Part shown: positions 35,501 to 44,300 of the stretch, one piece after another
How positions within the stretch are numbered: position 1 is the stretch's first letter
Layout: every line of letters begins with the position of its first letter
Assembly: GCA_000711775.1 (NCBI GenBank)
Contig: ARYC01017950.1
Coordinates: 1 to 64,000, forward strand
Reading direction: 5' to 3'
Source: Oxytricha trifallax
Taxonomy: Eukaryota; Ciliophora; Spirotrichea; Sporadotrichida; Oxytrichidae
Length of the DNA stretch: 64,000 nucleotides
The notes under the pieces: generated by a model
Seen by the model: only the letters and a program-made list of their open reading frames with translations
The model's database searches: none
What the model was told of the DNA's origin: nothing
Position numbers and translations under genes: made by a program

Positions 35501-38500
35501 TAATTTATTTTTATTGAGATTTTATTCTTAAATATATCAATATATCTAATCTCCTGATAAAATGCAGTCAATAAATAATATTCAAAAATTTCTTAGCCTC
35601 AATAATTCAATACTCTGTCCCAAAAAACATCCGTAATTACAAAAACGGCAACATTTAATATTAGATAGTTTAAAATAGTTAATCTTTTAGAGTTATATTT
35701 TTGTGATAAAATTTAATTAGTTACACTGTAAGATTCATTGATACTTATTTCAATAAAACATTCTTATATTGAGAAATTAAGTTTAGTCATGTAATTTTAA
35801 TGATTCAAAACTTAAATAATTTAATATAAAAAGAAAAAGAACTTCGAAATTGTAGTTTCTCTGATAAAGTATAACCTAACTTTTCAAAAGACTTATCAAT
35901 AAAAATTTATATTGTTCTCTCTCAGGATTTGTACAAAATGATTTGCTAATTTATTTTTACGCATTTTTGATTAAAAATATTAAAAATTTATTAAATAAAT
36001 TGATTTTTTTAATATGATTTTTATGCCAATTATAAAGCATTAATATTTAATTCCACTTGTCATAAAAGTTAAGTGAGTTAAAATTACTCAATAAAAAATT
36101 ACTTAAGATATTTAGGGGTTTAAATTATTGTTATTGCTGAAAGATAATTTAAATTAGAATGAATATAAATTTAATCACACAAATAAATATAATTTCATTT
36201 TTTAAGTTTAAAAAAAGCTTATTTAAATTAATTTGAATGAGTAGAGGAATTTATTTCTTTAATTTATGAAAATTATCATATTTATAAAAATAATTAGCAT
36301 AATTTTAAAACTTACATTAATTTATTTAAAATATTTACTTATAGCAATTTATGCTTCTGTTTAACTTATTTCAATTACACTTGTCTCCACGATTTAAGAG
36401 TGATAATTCTTTTTCTAAATAAAAAAGTCTTAAAGTTCGAAACTTTTTTTATTGCCAGATTCTAAAAATCCTTAGATCATTACATCATAATTTTAAAATA
36501 AAATATTAAAAACTTTTTATTATATCAAATCTACTTAAAATTTCTTCCCTTTAATTCAAATATGCTACTCCTATTTTTTTTAATACTAGTTTTTGATTGA
36601 AAAAATTCATATGAAAGCTAAATGTTATTTCTAGACGAAAAATTGCTCTTTATTGGATTTTTATCTAAAAATTAGTGATCTACATGTTAATAATAAAAGA
36701 TTAAAATTTAAATCTTAACAAAAATTTAAAAATACCTGACTCTACGATACGAATCTTAAAATTTTCTCTTTGTTATTCAAGCTTAGGTTTGTATATTCTA
36801 TAAGAAACTAAGTAAGTTTAAATAGAATTTTACATTTAAAAAATGTAAGTATTAGATATGTGGGTAAACCAGCTTTTATAATAGTTTTTGGCCTATATTA
36901 TATTTTAAAAAATTTAACATAATTATATTAAAAACTTACTTTTAATAAATGGAAAGATAAAGAGGTTTAGCTCTATAAAAGGATTATAAAGATTCTTAAG
37001 AGACATGTAAATAAATAATTATAAATTTAAACAAAATTTCTGGTAATAACAAAATTGAATGTTTTATAATTTAATAAAGAATTACCTCAAAATTCTATAT
37101 TTTTTGCATAATTCAAAATCATTAAATTTTAATCTAGAAATGCTAAGCTGTTTTAGATATTATTTTATTCTTGAAAAAGAAATAATAATTTTCTCCAATA
37201 ATTAGCTATTTAACAATATAAAGTAAAGAGCAAGTATTGCAATGTATTTAATATTTATAATTATATGTTCTCATAGATGTAGATATCGGCGTATCGTTTA
37301 ATTTACTCATGAAGTTAAATCTAATACTCCTTTTAATTAAATTAATGATATAATAATTATAACCTTTTCTAAGTTTTTATCCTTAAACTTTAAAGAAAAA
37401 CCATTCTGATCAAAAGTTTAATATTTTAAATTAATTCAAGATATTAATAAAATTGGTCTTATAACTTATTTAATTAATATATGAATGTTTAATACATCTG
37501 CTAAATAAGCTACTCAAAATCCGAGGAGAACTTATCGTCTTCTTAAATTTAATGTTGCCCCTAATATTGTTTGTTAGTGTCTTAATTCACATTTTAATCT
37601 CTTTATTTGGCTGTGTTCCCTCCTCTTTCTAAATCAAAATCTTAATCACATTTTAATTAATCAAAACTTAATAAAAAATAATAAATATCTTATAATGGAA
37701 GGGAGAAGCTTATAAATTTGTGAAATTTTTAATATAATTATTGTATTTTATAGTTCATTTTAAGTTTCAAAAAATCATTCAATGACACATTTAGATTTGC
37801 AAAATAATTTATTTGTAATTTTATTTATAGCAATATTTTTATTAAAAGATGAAATAAATTGAAAAATTCCGAAATTTCAACTTATTTTTACAATTATTTA
37901 TATATTTGTTTCGTTTTTAAAGATTAATTAAATATTCATTTAAATTATTATTCTTATCTTAGTATTTTTTCTTTGTAATTATTTAAGGATGAAAGCGTTA
38001 TAAAATTAAATAAATATAATTTTTTAATATAAAAATTTAACATCATTAATCGTTGCTTTATTTTAATGAGAATTATTACAATTTTTTATTTTAATTGATT
38101 TAATTCATAAAAATATAGCTTTTAGAGTTTCTTTCTCAATAAAATCAAAGCTAATATACTTTTAATTTTAAATAGAATAAATTATATACTCAAAAATATT
38201 TCGATAATAAAGTGATTTTATGTAAAATATTTAAATAAATAATAATTATATAGAATTTTTAAACTTAGTATAAATGCATGTCCTCTTATAAAAGATATGA
38301 ATAATTTTAAATTGTAGGGACTAGGAGAGATCACCATCACTTCATCTTTAGATTTATTATATTTAATCATGTGATTAATTTAAGGTGCCGTTGTTCTCTA
38401 TACTTTAAGTATTATATCTTTCTAGTTTCAAATTCTGTCTATTATTATTTAAGAACAATTAAATTAAAACCCCGTAAGTCAATTAAGAATGAAGATTGGG

Positions 38501-38859
38501 GATTAGGAATAATAAAATTAAAATTAAATTATAATTGGCTGAAATTAATTATATTTAGGCTGAAAACAAATATACGCACCCTGATTGGTTTATTTTATAG
38601 AGACAATTACTCGAGCCAATTGTTTTAATAATAAGCCAAAACATCAATAATTTACGCCAATAACAATTTATTCTTAATTTTATTATTTTTTATCCCCAAT
38701 CTTCATTCTTAATTGACTAACGGGGTTTAATATTAAATAATATGATGATACATTAAGTGAATTATATAAAATTAAAAATTTTTATATTATAATAATCTTA
38801 GATCTAAGTTTTCTCTCAATAATTGGAGAATTACTTCTTATGTTTGGAAATTTCCGCAT
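23040..38859 (-). CDS. Fragmented membrane PAS hybrid histidine kinase gene, copy B (whole span)
   Basis: Germline copy of a hybrid sensor kinase in at least 20 islands, all minus and in linear (not scrambled) order: N-terminal hydrophilic part (38859-37255), membrane helices (35000-34205), PAS (34030-27475, interrupted by a TBE), HisKA (26980-26755), HATPase (25615-25060), linker (23930-23690) and receiver (23500-23040). TAA and TAG encode Gln throughout. No in-frame TGA was found inside the aligned segments. Such kinases autophosphorylate on the H-box His and pass phosphate to the receiver Asp. The ligand cannot be inferred. Borders are approximate. Confidence 0.75.
23690..23930 (-). CDS. 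Kinase B: Ser/Asn-rich linker
   Basis: Minus strand frame reads NVDTDSSSDLFTTRNEQNF, NEVNYFQKSPFFELQT and NLSIKKTKNISIKQESEKYQ. This is hydrophilic and fits a flexible tether between HATPase and receiver. Support is composition and position only; another frame of the same strand is also open. Confidence 0.45.
25060..25615 (-). CDS. Kinase B: HATPase domain segments
   Basis: In order: GVLKFKAELKDLDLSYSID and RSFPSQF (about 25580-25500), N box DQNRLRQILINLISNAIKYT (about 25475-25415), the G1/G2 region around 25290-25140 with CGLGLTIS, and LGQGSVFAIVLPFNP (about 25100-25045). Matches copy A segment by segment with the same IES positions. ATP-binding, GHKL fold. Confidence 0.85.
25620..25760 (-). 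CDS. Kinase B: basic linker segment
   Basis: Frame reads TESIEIKNKNWDFERNLERK and KKFLNKIFRFKGTIIYKRN, strongly basic and helical-looking. It lies between HisKA and HATPase islands. No clear partner in copy A, where that place is occupied by foldback and TBE insertions, so it is supported only by its protein-like sequence. Confidence 0.4.
26590..26980 (-). CDS. Kinase B: HisKA domain and following segment
   Basis: YKTQAFASAAHEFRNPLGAI carries the phosphoacceptor His, followed by HSLDLMKDSIDYEKGYKFY and LMLYLVNDILDYSQIES. At 26640-26590 NYESTDIESVLEELKP follows after an AT-rich IES-like stretch. Around 90% identical to copy A over the H box. This is the best-conserved part of both genes. Confidence 0.9.
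27428..28625 (-). CDS. Kinase B: PAS loop, PAS C-terminal strands and linker helix
   Basis: Islands: SLVNESGNTQMQQERRE (about 28615-28550) continuing to SLVKSQIIEAMKYY; KLLLQMQINLSSSQND and NLLNTIWDF (about 28370-28280); NFKLKSEDENGSIKNKKLQ with VFSQIK (27660-27590); NTGQKTFVVTTIRDI (about 27530-27485); WMELEKEKNI (27457-27428). Together they finish the PAS domain begun at 33.7-34 kb. The upstream PAS half is 4.9 kb away because a TBE and a MITE lie between. Confidence 0.72.
28845..29895 (+). pseudogene. TBE transposase (DD34E), copy B
   Basis: Start ATG at 28845 gives MRNGNQRNLGSIYDEKYLDL. Shares with copy A the stretches RSVMFHRRFPD, ITFKTVNKVKRVIDF, FIHADEAVFTF (first Asp), ILFVDNLSFHK (second Asp) and PQFNGIEFYW (Glu), again with 34 residues between the last two. 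Ends DLNE-TGA at 29893-29895. Relative to copy A there is a small deletion with frameshift just after the first catalytic Asp (around 29405) and another frameshift near the C-terminus (around 29765), so it is probably inactive. Confidence 0.85.
29902..30781 (-). pseudogene. TBE 22-kDa-type ORF, copy B
   Basis: Minus-strand counterpart of 89-861. The frame is open from an ATG at 30779-30781, through NLESLIDQMKRVEAQE and FRSKEDLYRYITLY, to a 36-nt intron at 30556-30591, then VGLFLPTMEGTKISFLK. It ends GQFNM-TGA at 29902-29904. The C-terminal half shows frame changes relative to copy A. Its 5' end faces the 57-kDa gene; the shared 470-bp region between them would hold both promoters. Function unknown. 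Confidence 0.75.
30556..30591 (-). other. Putative spliceosomal intron in TBE B 22-kDa ORF
   Basis: On minus it begins GTAAGATAACTTGATG and ends TATTATAAAG. It includes a TGA in the ORF frame, and removing it joins ITLY to VGLFLPT, matching the spliced copy A protein. Length is 36 nt, the same as in copy A. Confidence 0.7.
31254..32702 (+). pseudogene. TBE 57-kDa-type protein: zinc fingers plus kinase-like domain
   Basis: Start ATG at 31254 (MAANLNRKAVSLGTG). A coiled, charged N-terminus (residues about 30-85) is followed by an in-frame TGA at 31512, then two C2H2-like fingers (CQNFFSTESILKRHIKEVH and YQCTTCMKSYTHSAKVKRHM). From about 31880 to the stop at 32700-32702 is a protein-kinase-like fold: HDLWYAQRNLKPENVML at the catalytic loop, GTPGYIP at the activation segment, WDVWAVAEIILE after it. 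The usual HRD is QRN, lacking the catalytic Asp, and no DFG is seen, so it looks like a pseudokinase. Zinc finger plus kinase is the arrangement reported for the TBE 57-kDa protein. It is not a host kinase. Confidence 0.82.
32995..33490. mobile_element. hAT-like MITE with 8-bp target duplication (496 bp)
   Basis: Ends GGGGGGAGGAAGTTTCCTG and its complement; the GGAAGTTTCCTGC motif is repeated inside both arms. The flanks AGCTTTTT (32987-32994) and AGCTTTTT (33491-33498) form a perfect 8-bp direct repeat, the target size of hAT elements. No coding; the middle is AT-rich. It lies in the kinase B PAS interval next to the TBE. The exact duplication suggests a fairly recent insertion. Confidence 0.8.
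33640..34030 (-). CDS. Kinase B: PAS N-half, split by a 234-bp IES
   Basis: About 34020-33937 reads KEKNNQRQVITLFNSIIRT and THHDGI; about 33703-33660 reads ITQGEDIIFHN. The repeat GTTATA at 33698-33703 and 33932-33937 acts as pointer: removing 33704-33937 joins DGI to TITQGED in frame, equal to DGIIITQGED of copy A, which has no IES there. Confidence 0.78.
34205..34360 (-). CDS. Kinase B: last membrane helix and juxtamembrane helix
   Basis: Reads KARGHPLFKEATVSSFTVQ, then YLFLMLFFLYFFARENQ and KRDREVYKEF. The hydrophobic helix followed by a charged helix matches IFFLYFFSRENQNRDRDVFK of copy A. It couples membrane sensing to the PAS domain. Confidence 0.72.
34550..35000 (-). CDS. Kinase B: upstream membrane helices
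   Basis: Islands CGLIQTII and KIITILNLEE (34995-34910), SIFLIATLSYMCYCKLEQ (about 34750-34690) and IVYVACWVYISIRSYFWAQ (about 34620-34560). All have partners in copy A. Hydrophobic, probably at least three membrane spans. Confidence 0.68.
35010..37250. other. AT-rich interval within kinase B
   Basis: About 2.2 kb between the first membrane helix and the N-terminal cytosolic segment. Very AT-rich, no paralogue-supported coding and no large inverted repeats. In copy A the corresponding interval (18.7-20.1 kb) holds a MITE and a foldback element instead. Probably one or more long IESs. Confidence 0.5.
37255..37650 (-). CDS. Kinase B: N-terminal cytosolic segments with a 34-bp IES
   Basis: Upper island: DFDLERGGNTAKQRDQ and EDDKFSSDFEQLIQQMYQ (about 37645-37500). 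Lower island: FDQNGFSLKFKDKNLEK and EYQIQLHEQIKRYADIYI (about 37425-37260). The latter is split by an IES bounded by CCTTTT at 37329-37334 and 37363-37368. Its pointer is offset by one base from the CTTTTC pointer at the homologous site of copy A. A 34-nt GT-AG intron is an alternative reading for this copy alone. Confidence 0.68.
38312..38859 (-). CDS. Kinase B: 5' end and second segment, separated by a MITE-bearing IES
   Basis: ATG at 38857-38859 begins MRKFPNIRSNSPIIERKLRS (to about 38785). The next island at about 38410-38312 reads KDIILKVQRTTAP and VMVISPSP. Between them is the 262-bp AAACCCC MITE. The plus-strand ORF over this area is spurious. Confidence 0.62.
38467..38728. mobile_element. 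MITE with AAACCCC ends, copy 2 (262 bp)
   Basis: Perfect or near-perfect inverted repeat: AAACCCCGTAAGTCAATTAA and ...GAATGAAGATTGGGGA at the left are mirrored by TCCCCAATCTTCATTC...TTGACTAACGGGGTTT at the right. Shares its interior with 18768-19028. The C4-containing ends resemble half a telomere repeat. Flanked by TTA/AAT. No coding. Confidence 0.82.
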
Positions 38860-39179
38860 TGAAAAAATATTTTGATTTCTTTTTGACTTATATATTATTT
38901 GTTTTTGATATTGCTTATTAATTAATATTATTATTGCTGAAATAAAATTAACAAATTTGTTAATAATTAATAATCTCTATAAATTCATTTAAATATTATT
39001 AAAAGATTTGTCTGATATGAAGAATTTCACGATATTGAATTTAATCAACTTAAGTATTATTAGGCTTTAAAAAAATCTAAACATATTCATGATGTTTTTA
39101 ATAAAATAGAGTAATTACAACAATAATTTATAATAAATCAAATTGAATTATAGAAATGAATAATATATATCTTAATATT

Positions 39180-39450
39180 TTGGCTGTCATCTTGTTATTC
39201 TCCTTCTTATTTTGAACTATCAGCATGAGTGTAAATTATTTCTATTTTTTTAGCTTAGTCAGTCTTCGATCCAGTCTAACTTTTGCTCTTGCCAGGTGCA
39301 ACCCCTATTAAAATTAAATGTTAAATATATTAATTGTAACTCACATTTTTAATTATCACACAGCTCATCTTCCGCATTCCCATTTTGAATTTATTATTAT
39401 AATTATAAAATAAAATTTACTTCATTCAAAAAATATCATGATTATAATCT
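39180..39450 (-). CDS. Small gene F: C-terminal segments with intron
   Basis: Minus strand: MIFFE near 39438, then (past a short IES-like gap) QNGNAEDELCDNQK, a 44-nt putative intron from GTGAGTTACAATT to TTTTAATAG (about 39302-39345), then WVAPGKSKSQTGSKTDQAKK, IEIIYTHADSSKQEGEQQDD. The paralogue at 56.56-56.87 kb shows MIYFEKLKNY, NMPDQNVQCYSQ and VVPGMSGDALRRTSQEAAKM in the same order. Not recognised. A Ser/Lys/Gln-rich, soluble-looking C-terminus; more 5' segments may lie up to 41 kb. Confidence 0.5.
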
Positions 39451-39459
39451 TAAGAATAC

Positions 39460-41395
39460 CTTGTATGATAAATACTTTTTAATAAAAAATTAATTATAAA
39501 ATGCTATTTCAGTTTTTCTTAAAAATTAATTTACCTTAATTTAAACATAAGTCTCATTTGAACAATAATGTTTAAAATGAGGGCAATTAATTAAGATATC
39601 AGTATATTTTTTACTCATTAAGATTAATAGTACATTAAATTTGATTATTTGTTCAAAGAGGTAACACATTTTAATATAATAATAAATTCTACCTGTTAAT
39701 TTTAGTACTTTAAATTATACTTATTCATTTTTCCTTTGAGATTAAAATAGACATCTATTGTTTGAAATATTAATAAAAATATTATTAGATTATACTATTT
39801 TTGGCAATGTTTCCTCAAAAATCTTTTAATTATATAGCAAAAGTTATTGAAAACCACATAAAATTATAAACTATTGATAAAATAAAATAATATAAAAATT
39901 ACTGCTTTTTATTCTTATTTTGAATACAGGAAAAATGAGTTGTTATCTTTCCATAAGTTTTACAAATCAAAATTGAATGTATTGCATTATGTATGTCTAG
40001 TGATAATGAAATTCAATTAAAAATATAATACCTGTCTTGCATTTATTATTAATTTTAATTATTTTTTAAAAAGATAATTTTACCCAAAAAATATAATGAT
40101 AATAATAATACAATTTTTATTATAAAAATTTTATTTGAAGTCAAAGTAAATTAAAAGCATAGACTAATTGCTGTCATTGATATAAATGATAACTATAATA
40201 TATTTAATTTTAATTATTTTTTGAATATTAAAGTAATTAAGAATGTCTAACAAGATATTTATAAATAAGATTTATTTTAACACCTTAAAAGAGAATTATA
40301 TTTTGTGATTTATTTTTTTCTCTCAAAATAATTAATATATATTATATCTATTTATATATCGCTTTATTAATTATATAAAAAACAAAAAGTTTGTAAATAA
40401 ATTTTGCATTAATATATATTCTTGAATGATTTAAGATTTCATATTTATGATGAAAATCTTATCAGCTAATTTAAAATTAAGTAAATTCAAATTCAAAATT
40501 TAAATAAATGTTGACATAATCAAACTATGGAAATCAGCATGATTGGCAATCTTTAAATATGCAATTTCAGAGTAAACTTCGTATTTCGGCAAACAACAGA
40601 AAGAATTATAATAAATATATTTTAATTAATAAATTGGAAAATGTTATAGATTAAAATTTATGATATCCTTTGATTGAAATAAATAGTATTTATTAAATAA
40701 TCATTTAATAAAAACTTATACAAAACATGATTAAACTAAAAAATTATAGGAAATATTTTTATTACTAGCTATTTTATGTTAAATATGATCTTTAATTATA
40801 AAGCAATTCGGTTAGGATTAAAATGATTATAACTGCATAATAATTTATTGTGGCTTTTGAATATAATGTTAATAATTGATTTAAAATATTTGTGAATTAA
40901 TAAGAAAATATTTTAAATCTAGCTTTCCAAGCACTTAAAATCATACTTTTTTTCTCATTAAAAAAGCGATGATATTGAGTATAATCTAAAGCGACTTAGA
41001 ATTGATAAAAAATCAACTAATTTAGTTGAATTACAAAAGGAATAGAAGAAAATCAAAGATAAGATGACTAAAAATTGCAACCAACATAATTTATTTATCT
41101 TTAAGTATAATGAAATGATGATTATAGTCTTAATAATTAAATAAGCAAATTCTATTTTAAACAACTTCATAGTAATTAATTAAAAAAGTCCTAAGAAGTT
41201 TCATATTTGATAAATTATTCATCAATTAAACTATTATTATTTTTTTTTATTTTTTCTTTCTGATTATTGAAGCTTTACAATTTATTAGTGAATAAAATAT
41301 TCTTCTTAAAAAGAGTTTTAAATACTCACAAAATCTTTAAACTTAATATATTCTACATATACATTTTTTAATAAAATATAAATTACTATTTATAA
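39460..41395. other. AT-rich interval between gene F and LRR-like gene 1
   Basis: Mostly AT-rich DNA. One minus-strand stretch near 39985-39905 (LICKTYGKITTHFSCIQNK) looks protein-like and could be an upstream segment of gene F. Otherwise nothing supported. The flanking genes are divergent, so any promoters should be here. Confidence 0.4.
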
Positions 41396-41399
41396 GAAT

Positions 41400-44300
41400 C
41401 ACTTTCAAATAGGCAAAATCTAATAAAAATACTTAATTCTTAAAATGCTTTCTTTCATTGACAAAGATTATCTATTTGAAGAATTGCCTACCTCAGGCAA
41501 ATAAATGACTAATTTCATTACACAGAATTAGAATTTTTACAATTTATTCATTATAAAAATATTAGTAAATTATATATTTATTTAAAATTATCAACATCTT
41601 AAAAAGAAGGCAGTAAAGCTGCCAATAGTTGATTTTTATATGCCTTACTTTCATAATGACTTTAATATAAGTAAATAATAAAAAATGTTAATTAATTAAT
41701 TATAGAATAATGCATTATATTTTAGAAATAGTCAAGGTGGATTTATTATAGGTTAGTTATTCAATTATAAATAATAATTATTAATTTGGATAAAGTCATA
41801 TTGCAAAATTAGTTTATATAAGTTTTAACATTATTAATTAATTTGCTATAAAATTTAATTTATTCAAAATTTATTTGTGGTTCTTGAATACTGAAGATTC
41901 ATCTAAAAATCTTTACATCAGTTAAATATAATAATATTAAAATTATTTTTCTCTCATAATATTAGCAATAAAGTTTATTATTTAAAGGGTATAATAAATT
42001 ACTATTTACTAACACTTAATATACAAATAATTACACAATCCTCTTATAATTTTTCTTATAAAACTTACTAATCAGCTAAACTTAATAGACTTTTATTTAA
42101 TTTTTTAAGGAATTTTATAATCTCATTTAAGACCTTATTCAATATTTTAGAGATTCTGAAAACTAAAATGCCTAAAATAAATATAGTTAAAGAAGCTTAT
42201 AGTAGCATACAATTTACAGCAGACACAACTATGAAAATATTTATTATATTAAAAACTAACTAGAAAATATTTTTTTCCCTTAAATTATAGCATAAAAGTA
42301 TCGGTTTAAAATAGTAAAAAAATAAACTAAGAGAAACTATTAAAATAATTAAAAAATAAAATTAGAAAATATTTGAAATACTGAATAGTATTCTATAAGG
42401 ATTATTAAATTTTATTATGAAATTTGTGATGTTTAGTTACTCTAAGACCTCATTGAGTTCCCCAAGTTAAATAAGATGAAAATACAAACTCTAAAGTTTG
42501 ATCATAATTAAATAACTTTGAATAAAAAATATATTCATTTTTTTAAAAAAATGCTTTACATTTATATTTTATAATTATCATGAATATCAGGAGACAAGGA
42601 GCACTAAAATTACTGATGAATAAATCATAGAAGCCTTAAATCTGCTAAAAGTGAAAGAAATAATATACGATTAAGAGTTTCATAGACATTTATTTATTTT
42701 ATACATTTTGACTACAGTAAAATACTAACTCTGACCAAATTATATACTATATTTATAATTTTTTTCAGTAAGAATTTATAAAATTAGTAATCACAGTTGA
42801 CTTAATAGACATCAGATAATTTTTTAAAACTTTCCAAGCATGGAATAACATACATTAATAAAATAATTTAAATTAATTTTTACAAGTATTAGAAGTAAAA
42901 ATGTGGAATTTAAGTGATAGAGTAGTAAAACTTCTATATAAACTAAACCCAAATAGCAATTTGAAGATTCATCTATAATTATTAAAAATAAAAATAACTT
43001 AATTTCAATAATTTAAGTTATAGTTGAAGAACATTAAGGAATGAACTTATCATCTGCAAAAGATTTTGTTGACAAAATTAATGGTTTTTTTTAGATATAA
43101 TTATAAATTTTATCTATTTATTTTACATTTTATACCCGTTAAATTCTAAGAAACTTTAGTAACAAATTTAAAAGTATTAGCATTGATTCTATTTACTTTG
43201 ATGCAAATGACAAGATAGATATTTTGTTCACTTAAGTTTAACAGTTTTATGAGTAAAAATACTTTGATTATTTATAATGAATATATTTGAATTGCAAAAA
43301 TAATTCATTTTAGTATCATTGATTAAAAACAAAATATATATATTAATAATTATTACCCTATCTATTTATAATAAAAAATTAATTTGATATGTTTTATGTA
43401 AAACATATATCAAACAATTTCCTTTTTATTAAATTACAAATATTTTGATTTATTAAACATTTTTTACTTTTATGTCTTTATACTCCATTTTAATTTTTGT
43501 AAAACAAATATAGATTTTAATAATAAAATTTAAATTAATATTAATATATTTTGATCGCTTCTATAAAAATACTAAAATTAATTTGAAGATCAAAAATTTC
43601 GAGCAAATTTAATAGTATTTACTTCTACTCTATTAAAATTGCAGAGATCTTCAATTTATGCTAGAAAATTAAAGTATAGAAATTCCAAATTAGTTTATTG
43701 AAGAATTTTTATAAGACACTAAATAAATTGATTAATCTAAAGTTAGGAATTTTAAAAATAAAAATACATTTATTCTAAACTATTGCTTCTTTAATTAAAA
43801 ATTATATTAAGTTAGGCATAAAATGTTATATTAAATTAACTTCTATATTCTAAAAAAGAAATATATATATAGTTTAGCTTTTTAAAAATTATTATTTTTA
43901 TATTATATTCAATCATCTAACGATTTTAAATTCTAATTAAATTATAATTGAATTTAGAGATAAAAACTACATATCTAGGGTAAATTGATGCAAACTTAGT
44001 CTTACTATTGCTCATTCTAAATAATGATAATTTACAAAGTTTAATCTTAATGATTTAAGATAAATTTAGTTTTCTTGATAATCAGCAAGAAATTTTAGAG
44101 CAAAATTAGTACAATGTAAATTTAGAGGAAATATTTCATCCAGAGCTTTTATTCTATTGATAAAATAAAAGATATTGTAATAAATTGGAATAAACTATAA
44201 TTCAATTTTTATGTTAAGTGATAAAAGGCCTATTAAATTATTAATCATTTTTAAATTAGTATTTTTTATATTATTGTAGGAATAAATCGAAATAGGGAAA

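Noticed and set aside
38371-38628. 85-codon ORF on plus
   Set aside because: Runs from a minus-strand kinase segment into a MITE; no conservation in this frame.
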